Below, in pieces: positions 9,103 to 17,572 of a DNA stretch of 64,000 nucleotides. The DNA comes from Chloroflexota bacterium. Lineage in GTDB: Bacteria > Chloroflexota > UBA6077 > JACCZL01. The stretch is from positions 33,409 through 97,408 of the forward strand of contig JADLFM010000010.1 in NCBI GenBank assembly GCA_020845495.1, read 5' to 3'. The notes beneath the pieces are model-generated. The model was not told where the DNA came from and searched no databases. It saw nothing but the letters and a program-made list of their open reading frames with translations. The stretch's first letter is position 1; the number at the start of each line of letters is the position of its first letter. Both the position numbers and the translations under genes were made by a program.

Positions 9103-9783
9103 ATGAAGATCCTCCTGGCCGACGACGACCCAGACATCCTCGACGTGACCTCGCACGCCTTGACGCGGGCCGGCTATCACGTCGAGACCGCCTCATCTGG
9201 CGAGCAGGCGCTCGGCCGCGCCGTATCCTGGAAGCCCGATCTGACGGTCCTCGACGTCAACCTGCCGGGGATCGACGGCTTCGAGGTGTGCCGGCGGATT
9301 CGGCTCGAGAGCCAGGCACCAATCGTCATGTTGACTGCCTGCGACGATGAAGACGATATCATGCGTGGCTTCCGGCTCGGCGCTGACGACTACATAACCA
9401 AGCCATTCAGCGTGCGCCAGTTGCTCGCGCGGATCGCCGCCGTTCTCCGTCGGACGACCGAAGCGAACCAGCGCCGCCGGACCGAGCGCCTGGACGTCGG
9501 GCGGCTGAGCCTCGACACCACTAGCCTGGAGGTCTGCAAGGACGGGCAGCCGGTCCATCTGACGCCGCTCGAGTTTCGGATCCTTCACATCCTCGCAGCC
9601 AACGAGGGCCGAGTCGTCCCGTACAGCCGTTTAATCGAGTACGCCTGGGGAAACGATGGTGGCAGCCCGACCCACCTCAAAATTCGTATCTGTAACATCC
9701 GTAAGAAGCTCGGGCTGCCGATCGACGGCGAGGCCGGGATCAGGGCCGTCGTCGGCACCGGCTACACTCTGCGCAGCCTCTGA
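9103..9783 (+). CDS. OmpR/PhoB-family response regulator
   Basis: The 226-residue protein has an N-terminal receiver domain with the acidic cluster (LLADDDPD), the phospho-acceptor Asp (LTVLDVNLPG), the switch Thr/Ser region (VMLTACDDED) and the conserved Lys (DDYITKPFSVRQLL). A C-terminal winged-helix effector domain follows (LTPLEFRILHILA, RIRKKLG-type recognition region, VVGTGYTL). GGAG lies 8 nt before ATG 9103, which fixes the start. No kinase gene is adjacent, so it is an orphan. Placed between the polysaccharide genes and two glycosyltransferases, it may control them, which is inference. Confidence 0.92.
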   Translation: MKILLADDDPDILDVTSHALTRAGYHVETASSGEQALGRAVSWKPDLTVLDVNLPGIDGFEVCRRIRLESQAPIVMLTACDDEDDIMRGFRLGADDYITKPFSVRQLLARIAAVLRRTTEANQRRRTERLDVGRLSLDTTSLEVCKDGQPVHLTPLEFRILHILAANEGRVVPYSRLIEYAWGNDGGSPTHLKIRICNIRKKLGLPIDGEAGIRAVVGTGYTLRSL

Positions 9784-9995
9784 GGGTACACGACACATGG
9801 CGTTTACGACGGCGCTGACGTCCGGGGCCGTACGGACGGCCGCAGACTCAGGCTGGACACCATGAGACCCGGGCATACACCATGCGATGTGAGGGCACGG
9901 ACGATGAGGCGCGGTGAGCTAGCGTGGGGCGGATGCGCGGCTGACATCCGGGCCGAGCACACCCGAAACTACGACATTCAGGCTGAGAGAGGTTG

Positions 9996-11273
9996 ATGGG
10001 CAAGACGCTGTTCGTGGTGAGTGCGACCTACTCGCGCGGCACGCCCGACACTCGGGAGGGACCGATCAAGGACTACGTCGCGATTGCCGACCGGCTCGAC
10101 GCCGACGTTCTCGACTGGGCAGCTACCCGACAGTCACGCGTCGGCCGGCTGGCCGCCCGCGTCGTCGGACTCGGCGCCGCGCAGGCGCTGCTCGCGTTTC
10201 TCCGTCGGCGCCAGTATGACCTCGTCCTGACCGACGGCGAGCACATTGGCCTCCCGCTGGCAACGCTCCTCAAACTGACCGGGCGGCGCTTTCCACACAT
10301 CACGATCGGCCACCGGCTCTCCTCCGCGAAGAAGCGCCTGTTCTTCACCCGACTGCGCGTCCAGACGCACGTCGACGCGATCGTGCTCCATTCCCGCCGC
10401 CAGTACGACGTCGCCATCCGCGAGCTTGGCCTCGATCCAGACCAGTTGGCGCTCGTGCCGTATCAGGTCGACCCGGAATTCTGGCGACCGATGGACGTGC
10501 CAGAGGAACGACTCATCGTGAGCGCGGGTCTCGAGTACCGTGACTACCCGACGCTCTTCCAGGCGGTCGACGGCCTCGACGCACAGGTCGTGGTCGGCGC
10601 CGCCAGCAACTGGTCGCGCCGACGGAACACCGCCCTCGATGCGCCGCGCCCCTCGAACGTATCCGTCAGTAGCTTTGACTATCATGGACTCCGCGCACTA
10701 TTTGCGCGGGCGTCGGTCATCGCGGTGCCGGTCGACGACGTGGACTTCCAGGCCGGCGTGACGACAGTGCTCGAGGCGATGGCGATGGGCAAGGCGGTCG
10801 TAGTCACCCACAGCTACGGCCAGACCGACGTCATCGAGGACCGCCGCATGGTGACGCGCGGCGCACAGGAGCGGTCGCGTCCGATCAGTCTGCTCCGCAC
10901 GCTGGCTGCGGAAGCCGATGTCGAGATCGGCCCGAACGGGTTCTACGTCCCTCCGCATGACCCCGCCGCCCTTCGCCGAGCGCTCGTCTACCTGCTCGAT
11001 CATCCGGAAGACCGGGCCCGCCTCGGTGCGGCCGGGCGGCGAGCCGTCGAGCGGCTGATGCGCGTCGACCAGTTCGCCGATCGGATCGCCCGCGTCGTCG
11101 AGCACGTGCGCCAGCAGCACCGAGGGGCGCGCGAGGAACGAACGGGCCAGGAGACGGCGTCGAGCGGCCCGGCCGCCCAGTACGTCGCCCACCGAAACGG
11201 CTACGCCGCCAAGGCGTCCATCCGCTCACGACGGAGCATGTCTGTTCCAGCCTCCCGTAGTGAAGCCTCCTGA
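9996..11273 (+). CDS. Glycosyltransferase, GT4-like
   Basis: The 425-residue product has GT-B architecture. The second half contains a donor-binding region with AGVTTVLEAMAMGKAVVVT, matching the GT4 E-containing motif, then DVIED and NGFYVPPHDPAALRRAL, typical of the C-terminal Rossmann domain. The N-terminal half (LFVVSATYSRGTPD) would bind the acceptor. An Arg/Ser-rich tail of about 50 residues is unusual. ATG follows AGAGAGGTTG, and a TTG one codon earlier is possible. It stands with a GT2 gene downstream (130-bp gap, same strand) as a second small glycosyltransferase operon of the polysaccharide region. Confidence 0.85.
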   Translation: MGKTLFVVSATYSRGTPDTREGPIKDYVAIADRLDADVLDWAATRQSRVGRLAARVVGLGAAQALLAFLRRRQYDLVLTDGEHIGLPLATLLKLTGRRFPHITIGHRLSSAKKRLFFTRLRVQTHVDAIVLHSRRQYDVAIRELGLDPDQLALVPYQVDPEFWRPMDVPEERLIVSAGLEYRDYPTLFQAVDGLDAQVVVGAASNWSRRRNTALDAPRPSNVSVSSFDYHGLRALFARASVIAVPVDDVDFQAGVTTVLEAMAMGKAVVVTHSYGQTDVIEDRRMVTRGAQERSRPISLLRTLAAEADVEIGPNGFYVPPHDPAALRRALVYLLDHPEDRARLGAAGRRAVERLMRVDQFADRIARVVEHVRQQHRGAREERTGQETASSGPAAQYVAHRNGYAAKASIRSRRSMSVPASRSEAS

Positions 11274-11402
11274 GCGCACACCTCGATCCTCCATCGGCCC
11301 TCCGTTCGCCAGACGGTTGGGCCGGAGCGTGACGCCGCCACCTGCCCGTACCTCCTGACGACGCGCACCATACAGCGCGGCCGGAGCAGCCTCGGAGCGA
11401 GC

Positions 11403-12716
11403 ATGACTGCCAGCACGTTCGTCCCCGATTCAACCCGCGCCTGCCGGGGCAGCCTGCGTCGTCACTCAACTCACGCCGCGACCGGTAGCACGGTGCGCGG
11501 CTGGCCAGGGTGGCTGCGCGTCCTGGCCAGCGTGCCGCTCGGGCTCGTTGGAGCGGGCGTGGCCGCACTGACTGGCTACTTGCTCGCGCTGACTGGGGCC
11601 GCGCTGCTCGGGCGGCGCCAACTCCCACCAGACGGCCCGGCACGCCGACGTTTCGCGCTCCTGATCCCGGCGCATGACGAAGAAGCGTCGATCGGGCGGC
11701 TGCTGACGAGCGCTCGAGCCCTCGACTATCCGCCCAATCGCGTCGACGTGTACGTCGTCGCCGACAACTGCCAGGACCGGACGGCAGCGGTCGCGCGGGA
11801 CGGCGGGGCCATCGTGGAGGAGCGCTTCGACGAGGCCGAGCGGGGGAAAGGTTTTGCCCTGCGCTGGCTGCTCAGCCGGATCCGGCAGCGTGGCGAGCGG
11901 TACGACGCCTACGTCGTCATCGATGCTGACACGGTAGTCGCCCCGAACCTGCTGCGGCGCTTCGATGCCCACTTCGAGGCTGGCAGCCAGGTCGTTCAGG
12001 CGTACTACACGGTGCTGAACGCCGGGGAGTCGCCGCTCGCGGCGCTACGCTCCGGGGCGCTGACCGCCGTCCATTACCTCCGACCCCTCGGCCGGTCGGT
12101 CCTGGGCCTCTCCTGCGGCCTGAAGGGCAACGGGATGGCCTTCAGCGCACCGGTCCTCGAACGGTTCGGCTGGGAGTGGTTCACCCTGGCCGAGGACGTC
12201 GAACTCCACCTCGCGCTCGTGGCGGCTGGCATCGGCGTGGACTTCGCGCCCGAGACCAGGGTCCGGGCCGACATGCCGGTCACGTTCACACAGGCGACGA
12301 GTCAGAACGAGCGCTGGGAGCGCGGCCGGCTCGAGATGGTTCGTGCCCGCGCAGCACGACTCCTGCTCGACGGGCTTCGGCACCGCGACCCGATGCAGGT
12401 AGACGCCGCCGTCGAGCAGATCATCCCGCCCCTTTCGGTGCCGTTCGTGGCGGCCGGCCTCGGGCTCATCGCTGGCGCCAGCCTGCGGCTGCGTCTCACG
12501 ACGGTGCTGGCAGCCGGGAGCCTCATCGGACAGGTCGTGTACCTGCTGGCTGCGCTCCGCCTGGCGGACGCGCCAGCGCGCGTGTACGTGGCCCTGCTCT
12601 ACGCACCGCCCTACATCGCCTGGAAAGCGTGGCTGTATGCCCGCTCATTCGGGGCACGCGGCAGCAGCCGCTGGATCAGGACCGCCCGTACCCCCAACCC
12701 CAACCTGCCCGCCTGA
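11403..12716 (+). CDS. Membrane glycosyltransferase family 2 (processive type)
   Basis: The 437-residue protein has a hydrophobic N-terminal segment (about 43-70), a cytosolic GT2 domain and C-terminal membrane helices (about 340-420). GT2 motifs visible are LLIPAHDEEASIG, the DVYVVADNCQD metal/nucleotide region, VVIDADTVVAPN (DxD), EDVELHLAL (catalytic ED) and QNERWERGR, a QxxRW-like motif of synthases that extend polymers at the membrane. Start ATG has GGAG 5 nt upstream. The stop codon lies in the first unit of a 16-bp tandem repeat that continues past the gene end. Confidence 0.9.
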   Translation: MTASTFVPDSTRACRGSLRRHSTHAATGSTVRGWPGWLRVLASVPLGLVGAGVAALTGYLLALTGAALLGRRQLPPDGPARRRFALLIPAHDEEASIGRLLTSARALDYPPNRVDVYVVADNCQDRTAAVARDGGAIVEERFDEAERGKGFALRWLLSRIRQRGERYDAYVVIDADTVVAPNLLRRFDAHFEAGSQVVQAYYTVLNAGESPLAALRSGALTAVHYLRPLGRSVLGLSCGLKGNGMAFSAPVLERFGWEWFTLAEDVELHLALVAAGIGVDFAPETRVRADMPVTFTQATSQNERWERGRLEMVRARAARLLLDGLRHRDPMQVDAAVEQIIPPLSVPFVAAGLGLIAGASLRLRLTTVLAAGSLIGQVVYLLAALRLADAPARVYVALLYAPPYIAWKAWLYARSFGARGSSRWIRTARTPNPNLPA

Positions 12717-12823
12717 CACCAGCGCCGCCTGACACCAGCGCCGCCTGACACTGCTCTCTGGCTCAGCGAGCGCGCCTGGCCACGTCAGCTACCCAGTTGC
12801 CACGTCAGCTACCCAGTTGCCAC
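12711..12823. repeat. Two short tandem repeats (16 bp and 20 bp units)
   Basis: GCCTGACACCAGCGCC is present at 12711-12726 and 12727-12742, with a partial third copy to 12751. CACGTCAGCTACCCAGTTGC is present at 12781-12800 and 12801-12820, with the start of a third copy. Both follow the GT2 gene; the first array contains its stop codon. Confidence 0.9.
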
Positions 12824-13308
12824 GGCGAGTGTGGCCGATTGCCGCCCGAGCAGGCGTCGTTTCGGCCCTGCCGTGCTCGCGTTCGCGGCGTCACAGCGAC
12901 TCGCCGCCGGCGTGGCGGAGGCCGACCGTCGGCGCGGTTGCCTCCAGACCTACCCACACTCATTGACCGTGCGTCAATAGACGAGGGGGGCGGGTCAGGG
13001 GTATTGTGCATTGTGATGCAACCGAAACCTGTGCCCGTCGTCTCTCGAAGTGGGAAGTCCGCTTGACCGCCCAGCGGATCCGGCGGATACTAGTCGACGG
13101 GCGCGGAACGCCCGAAAACGCAAACGGACCGCGGCTGCCACACCGCGGTCCGTGCATATCTTCACTGCCGTAGGGCTCGCTGTACCACCAGCGAGGCTCC
13201 GGCGAGGCCGTTCGGGACGATGGGAGCTTGCCAGGGCCACCCGTCACCGTACCCCGACACGGTACTACGTCGGTGTGCCCTACGTCAAGTAGGGGGAACT
13301 GACAGGAC
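12824..13308. other. Intergenic region upstream of the initiator-like gene
   Basis: No gene is convincing here. It contains an inverted repeat ATTGAC/GTCAAT with a 5-nt spacer (12962-12978), a repeated ATTGTG hexamer near 13005-13015, and the strong hairpin listed separately. This is a natural place for control elements of the downstream replication-type gene. Confidence 0.4.
13124..13153. terminator. Strong hairpin, terminator-like
   Basis: ACGGACCGCGG pairs perfectly with CCGCGGTCCGT (11-bp stem, 8-nt loop). On the minus strand the hairpin is followed by TTTGCGTTTTC, so it resembles a Rho-independent terminator read leftward. On the plus strand no U-run follows. No minus-strand gene is visible to its right, so it may instead insulate the downstream module or act as a DNA structure. 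Confidence 0.5.
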
Positions 13309-14268
13309 GTGTCGGACGAGACGAGCGACAACCGTTGGGAGCAGCGTTTGAGCCCGCTTATCGTCAAGGGTGGTGTCCTGCCAGCGCCGTCGGTTCTCCT
13401 TCGGCACGCCGGCCAGCTCAACCTGACGCCACAAGAGCTCGTGCTGTGTCTGTACATTCTGGACAAGAAGTGGGGCGCGGACTGGCCCTACGTCTCGATG
13501 CTCCAGGCGGCCGACGAGCTTGGCCGACACAAGAACAAGGTGTATGCCTGGAAGCACTCGCTGATCCAGAAGGGCTATCTGGTCGCGACGCCCCGCACGG
13601 TGCCCGGCATCGGACGGCGGGCCGACTACTGCGATCTGTCCGGCCTGTTCTCCGCCCTCGAGCGGCTCGTCCTGACCGAGGCCGTCGAGCAGGCACGTGG
13701 AGATCTGCCGCTACCACTGTACGACGCGAGCGGGTTGTCCACACTATCCACAGGCCGCAGCACCCTTTCCAGGGCACCGCGTAGCACCGAAAACGGTGTA
13801 GCGCAGGGCACCGAAGGCGGGGCAACGGGCGGCACCGAAATGAGGGCTTCGCGTAGCACCGCCAGCAGGGCACGAAAAAAAGATCCTCCGAAAAAGTCCG
13901 GACCGGAAGATCCGACCGAAGAACCGGCCCAACAAAGTCCGTCACGACGGTCGGGCGCGATGCGCGCCCCGATCGCAGCGCCAGAGCTCGAGGAGTTGGT
14001 AGCGCGCATCGAGCAGTGCGGACGGGAGTTCCGGGATGACGACCCTGGACGGTCACGTGCGCGGGCGCACCACGTCTGGTGGAACAGCGGCCTGCCGCGT
14101 GGACGCTTCCTCACCCTCGTGGATCAGGCGCGTGAGCGGACGCGCGAACAGGTTAGCCGAGGTAAGGTCCGGAGCGGCGCGGCCGGCCAGCGCCGCGCCA
14201 TGGGCTACTTCTTCGCCATCCTCGAAGACCTGGTGAGCGACGCGCCAGGCGTGGCGAGTGGCGAGTAA
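13309..14268 (+). CDS. Replication-initiator-like winged-helix protein (phage O / plasmid Rep-like)
   Basis: The 319-residue protein has an N-terminal winged-helix-type domain (about residues 18-110: LTPQELVLCLYILDKKWG, SMLQAADELGRHKNKVYAWK, LIQKGYLVATPR). This resembles the DNA-binding part of phage O-type and plasmid initiators. A low-complexity linker (about 145-225) and a basic C-terminal helical region follow. GTG 13309 follows GGGGGA at 11 nt. The linker-encoding DNA holds two DnaA-box-like 9-mers and four 24-bp repeats, then A-rich tracts, an arrangement like lambda ori inside gene O. A convergent tyrosine recombinase lies 100 bp downstream. A transcription factor is the alternative reading. 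Confidence 0.7.
   Translation: MSDETSDNRWEQRLSPLIVKGGVLPAPSVLLRHAGQLNLTPQELVLCLYILDKKWGADWPYVSMLQAADELGRHKNKVYAWKHSLIQKGYLVATPRTVPGIGRRADYCDLSGLFSALERLVLTEAVEQARGDLPLPLYDASGLSTLSTGRSTLSRAPRSTENGVAQGTEGGATGGTEMRASRSTASRARKKDPPKKSGPEDPTEEPAQQSPSRRSGAMRAPIAAPELEELVARIEQCGREFRDDDPGRSRARAHHVWWNSGLPRGRFLTLVDQARERTREQVSRGKVRSGAAGQRRAMGYFFAILEDLVSDAPGVASGE
13735..13752 (+). promoter_or_regulatory. Tandem DnaA-box-like 9-mers
   Basis: TTGTCCACA (13735-13743) is followed directly by CTATCCACA (13744-13752). The first equals the box preferred by high-GC DnaA proteins and the second differs by one base from TTATCCACA. They lie inside the initiator-like gene, 32 bp before the first 24-bp repeat. Confidence 0.5.
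13784..13879 (+). repeat. Four 24-bp iteron-like direct repeats inside the initiator-like gene
   Basis: Units start at 13784, 13808, 13832 and 13856, an exact 24-bp period. The first six bases, GCACCG, are invariant; AA follows in three of four units, and GGGC-like bases are conserved at unit positions 13-16. A fifth GCACCG lies at 13774. The repeats encode an imperfect 8-residue repeat. They are followed by a run of seven A (13875-13881) and further A-rich sequence. Confidence 0.7.
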
Positions 14269-14368
14269 CACCCGTCGTCAGCGGTCAGTCTGCCGCGGTC
14301 GGGAGACGAGACGCTACGGGGCGTGACTCCGGCGAGCCGTGAGCTGAACCCTGGCACCTGGCGCCGCC

Positions 14369-15418
14369 TTACTCGCCAGGCTCGATTCGCTCCTCCGGGG
14401 GCAGCGTGAAGCGGTCGAAGGCTTCGCGGAGGCGGCTCGTCTCGTAGTGGGCGTAGATCCGCTTCGTCGTGTCAGGGCTGGCATGGCCGAGGATATCCTG
14501 GACCTCCGAGAGATCGGCGCCGCGATTGAGCAGCAGGCTGGCGCGATCGTGGCGGAAGGCGTGAGGCGTCGCCTGGGAGCCGACGGCGGCAGCGACCCGC
14601 TTGACCAGGGCGTAGATAGTATCGGCAGAGAGGCGCCAGCGCTCGCCGCGCAGGCCGGGGGCGCCGCGCCCCGCGTCGTGGCGCAGGAAGAGCGGTCGGG
14701 AGCGGTCGGCACGAGCCTCCAGGTAGGCGCGAATGGCGGCTGAGGTCGGCGCATCGAAGAAGATGACCCGCTCGCGCCCGCCTTTGCCGGTGATGAGCGC
14801 CTGAGCGGCTCGGCCGTCGTTGACGTCGTCGCGGTTGAGGCGGACGGCCTCGTCGCGGCGGATCGCGGTGGTGTAGAGCACCCGCAGGATCGCACGGTCG
14901 CGCAGGGCAGCCAGGCGCGCGGCGGACCCGGTCGGGAGCGGGCACGACTCCAGGTAGACCAGCATGTGCGGGATGCGGTCGTCGACGCGAGGGGTGCGGT
15001 AGTGGGCGCGTGCCACAACCTGATCCAGACCTGCGCGGAGTTGTTCGTAGCCAGCCGGGGCCTGACCGTGACGGTCTAAGAAGCGACAGAAGGCGCGGGC
15101 ACCGGCCAGATAGGTGGCACAGGTCCGTGAGGAGGTACCGTACCGCCCGACGCACCAGAGATAGAAGCCTTCGAGCAGGTCCAGGGGGAGAATTCTGGTG
15201 GAGACCTGTGGTGTGACTCCGCGTTCCGCAAGGGAGTCCATCAGCCGATCGAGGGCGGTGGCGTAGGTCCGGCGGGTTCGCTCAGAGCGGCCAGCCAGAC
15301 TGCGGATGAAGAGGTCGCGCGCATGAGCGAGCGAGAGCGCACCGGAGCCGACACCGGAGCCAGCGAGGCTCTCGTCGGGCGTGGCGATGTGTGTGGTCGT
15401 GCTAATCCGCATTATCAT
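14369..15418 (-). CDS. Tyrosine recombinase / integrase (XerC/D-like)
   Basis: The product (about 349 residues from ATG 15418) has an N-terminal SAM-like core-binding domain (about 30-125) and a C-terminal catalytic domain. The catalytic residues are visible: Arg in TTAIRRDEAVRLN, Lys in ITGKGGRERVIFF, the H-x-x-R box in HAFRHDRAS, His in LGHAS and nucleophile Tyr in TTKRIYAHYET. It would catalyse site-specific strand exchange for integration, excision or dimer resolution. In-frame TTG 15442 and ATG 15412 are other starts; none has a strong ribosome site. It converges with the initiator-like gene, as in plasmid maintenance or integrated-element modules. Confidence 0.9.
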   Translation of the reverse strand: MIMRISTTTHIATPDESLAGSGVGSGALSLAHARDLFIRSLAGRSERTRRTYATALDRLMDSLAERGVTPQVSTRILPLDLLEGFYLWCVGRYGTSSRTCATYLAGARAFCRFLDRHGQAPAGYEQLRAGLDQVVARAHYRTPRVDDRIPHMLVYLESCPLPTGSAARLAALRDRAILRVLYTTAIRRDEAVRLNRDDVNDGRAAQALITGKGGRERVIFFDAPTSAAIRAYLEARADRSRPLFLRHDAGRGAPGLRGERWRLSADTIYALVKRVAAAVGSQATPHAFRHDRASLLLNRGADLSEVQDILGHASPDTTKRIYAHYETSRLREAFDRFTLPPEERIEPGE

Positions 15419-15502
15419 GACCAGTGGAGAGCACGCCTTCAACGGGCGGGCGGGTACGTGGTAGCGCGGTGCGGTAGCAGCAGCAGGAGGCGATCGCTGC
15501 AG

Positions 15503-15775
15503 CTACACCCCGCCGACCTGCCACGTCATGCCAGACACCTGAGCGGTCCAGCCGGCATCCCGACTGGAGGCGGCTTCGCCGGACACCCGGGCGGTGGCGG
15601 CTTGTCGGGCCAACTGGCGCAGGGCACGGCGGAAGCCACCGATGACTCCCCATAACAGGTTGGTGGCGCCGAGCGCGGCAGTGTGCCAGGAGATACCGAG
15701 ACGACTGTTTGAGGGCGATCCGCATGGAGCAAGGGTAGGCCAGTGCCGAGGCCGGCAGGGATGCTCGTCGCTCAC
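15503..15775 (-). CDS. Small hypothetical protein upstream of the recombinase
   Basis: This 90-residue frame has GC-rich third positions and starts with GTG (SDEHPCRPRHW) after GGCGGG. It contains a Trp-rich helix-like region (TNLLWGVIGGFRRALRQLA) and ends in WTAQVSGMTWQVGGV. It is on the recombinase strand, 84 bp upstream of it. I recognise no family. It could be an excisionase-like or accessory protein, or not a gene at all; an in-frame ATG at 15808 would extend it. Confidence 0.4.
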   Translation of the reverse strand: MSDEHPCRPRHWPTLAPCGSPSNSRLGISWHTAALGATNLLWGVIGGFRRALRQLARQAATARVSGEAASSRDAGWTAQVSGMTWQVGGV

Positions 15776-15803
15776 AAGCCCGCCACAAGTGGCATATGGA
15801 CTA

Positions 15804-15900
15804 CACATAAACGTTGAACAGATCGGTTGTCAGTCACGCCTAACGCCACCAACGCAGGTCTGGGGTGGATCTTGTTCTCTGTGAGATCAATGTTTATGTG
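15804..15900. repeat. Long-spaced inverted repeat upstream of the recombinase operon
   Basis: The left arm at 15804-15817 is CACATAAACGTTGA. The right arm at 15887-15900 reads TCAATGTTTATGTG and is its reverse complement with one mismatch; 69 bp lie between. The arms are AT-rich against a GC-rich background. The position upstream of the recombinase operon suggests recombinase-arm sites or an operator. Confidence 0.6.
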
Positions 15901-16048
15901 CATTTCCAATGGAGCATCCTGAGTGTTGTTCTGGCTCCGGAGCGATGCGGCGAGCGATGAACCATGCCGAGCCACGATGAAAGCGGCCGTGCTCGCTCGG
16001 TGCGCTCTACTGCCCCGTACTCACACCCAGACGTTGATTCCGACGGGC

Positions 16049-16123
16049 TCAGTACAAGCCCAGCAGCCGAAGCACGACCACGATCACGACGATGGTGCCG
16101 ATGACGTACAGAATCGAGTACAC
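16049..16123 (-). CDS. 24-residue single-span membrane protein
   Basis: GTG at 16123 is preceded at 7 nt by the strong ribosome site GGGAGGT and opens a 24-codon frame that is almost one hydrophobic helix (ILYVIGTIVVIVVVLRLLG) ending in LY. It is far shorter than usual annotation cut-offs, but the ribosome site and the purely hydrophobic composition argue for a real small membrane protein. It resembles the very short hydrophobic proteins of the lmo0937/DUF5670 kind only in general character. Its function is unknown. Confidence 0.6.
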   Translation of the reverse strand: MYSILYVIGTIVVIVVVLRLLGLY

Positions 16124-16611
16124 GGTCGTGACCTCCCTTCCGGTCGCCCCTCTTGGGCATGCTACGTGCCAGCCCGCTATCCGACTCCCCGCCCTGGTCC
16201 TAGGGAGCCCTCGAAATCGTCGGCCAGGCGACCGGACGAGTGCCCACGTTCGCTCATGCCCTTGGCCCAGACGAGGCGCCCGGCCCACAAGGCCGACGTG
16301 AAGGCCCCGAGGTACAGACCGAGTCTGATGTAGTACCCTCGCAGACACGGTCGCGTTGTACTCGCCTGGTGTCCCGGCTACGATGAGGTGCACCCGGGCG
16401 GCGGATGGCGGCTCAGGCAGGCGGCTCAGGCAGGCGGGCATGGACGCGCCGATGGAGACCGTGCTTCCCCTCTCCGAGTGCCCCCTCAGAGCGAGCACGG
16501 CCTGAGCGCCATCGACGAACGCCACGCCCGCGGCAGTGGCAGCAGTGAGTGCAGACACCGACACGCAATCGGCGCCGACACGCTGTCGGCATTGTGAGGA
16601 GGGACCGCGAC
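16124..16611. other. Divergent intergenic region with a 13-bp tandem repeat
   Basis: This 488-bp gap lies between the 24-residue ORF and the SDR gene. GCGGCTCAGGCAG occurs twice in tandem at 16408-16433. Open frames here do not look coding. It should carry promoters for both neighbours. Confidence 0.4.
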
Positions 16612-17376
16612 ATGGCTCGACCGGCCGGGACACCCGTGGCGATCGTGACGGGGGCGGGACGTGGGATCGGCCGCGCCATTGCTCTGGCGCTGGGGACCGA
16701 TGGCTACCGGGTCGCCGTGGTCGATCTCGCCGCCGACAACGCCGGGGCCACTGCCGGGCTGCTCGCCGACCGGGGAGCGCCTGCGAGCGTGGTCTATCAA
16801 GCTGACGTGCGGGAGTACGCCCGCGCCCAGGAGGTCGTCCTCGACCTCTACGAACGATATGGGCGGGTCGACGCTCTCATCAACAACGCCGGCATCGCTT
16901 CGCCTACGCCATTCACCGCCTTGACCGAGGCCGACTGGGACCGGACGCTTGGCGTCCATCTGAAAGGCTCTTTCAACTGGTCGCACGCCGTGGTGCCGGG
17001 CATGCTCGAACGTGGATGGGGCCGAATCATCTGCATCTCGTCGATGAACGCCAAGCACGGCGGCGCCTACCCGGCGCTGAGCAAGACAGCGTACGCGGCG
17101 GCGAAGGCCGGTATGCTCGGGCTCGTGCGTGGGCTTGCCCGCGAGGTTGCACCTTACGTCACCGTCAACGCCGTCTGCCCCGGCCTGATCCGGACCGAGT
17201 TGTCGGCCGCCATGTACGAGGGCTCGCGCGGCGAGGCGGTAGCGGCCGCCATCCCGGCCGGACGGATCGGCGAGCCAGAGGACATCGCGGACGCCGTGGC
17301 CTTCCTCGTGTCCGAGCGGGCAAGCTACATCACCGGCGAGGCGCTCGACGTGAACGGCGGCGTCTACATGGATTGA
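16612..17376 (+). CDS. SDR-family oxidoreductase (3-oxoacyl-ACP reductase-like)
   Basis: The 254-residue classical short-chain dehydrogenase has the cofactor motif TGAGRGIGRA (T-G-x3-G-x-G), NNAGIA, catalytic Ser in ISSMNAKHGG and the YAAAK form of the Y-x3-K motif. The C-terminal ITGEALDVNGGVYMD is typical. It would use NAD(H) or NADP(H) on an alcohol or ketone; the residue after the first strand (VVDLAADN) is Asp, favouring NAD. ATG 16612 follows GGAGGG at about 9 nt. The serine hydrolase gene follows on the same strand after 196 bp. Substrate unknown. Confidence 0.92.
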   Translation: MARPAGTPVAIVTGAGRGIGRAIALALGTDGYRVAVVDLAADNAGATAGLLADRGAPASVVYQADVREYARAQEVVLDLYERYGRVDALINNAGIASPTPFTALTEADWDRTLGVHLKGSFNWSHAVVPGMLERGWGRIICISSMNAKHGGAYPALSKTAYAAAKAGMLGLVRGLAREVAPYVTVNAVCPGLIRTELSAAMYEGSRGEAVAAAIPAGRIGEPEDIADAVAFLVSERASYITGEALDVNGGVYMD

Positions 17377-17572
17377 GTGGCGGGACCAGGCGGTACCGGG
17401 CGAGGCCAGCGGCCAGGCAGCCACGACCGGGTGACGCCACCGGCGAAGCGGCTACAACGAGACGACCGCCTCAACCGAGCGGCGACTGCGCATGACCGGC
17501 CCTGGCGAGTGAAACGACGTAGCGGGGGCTGACCACATCGGCGGGAGCGTCCCGCGCCAGAGGAGAGGCTCG

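Noticed and set aside
12711..12823. CRISPR array reading of the short repeats after the GT2 gene
   Set aside because: Units are directly adjacent with no unique spacers and only two copies each, so they are tandem duplications. No cas genes are present.
13875..13881. In-frame A-AAA-AAA heptamer in the initiator-like gene as a programmed -1 frameshift site
   Set aside because: The -1 frame ends after about 50 codons without a recognisable domain and no convincing downstream stem-loop was found. The A-run is better explained as part of the A-rich tract after the iteron-like repeats.
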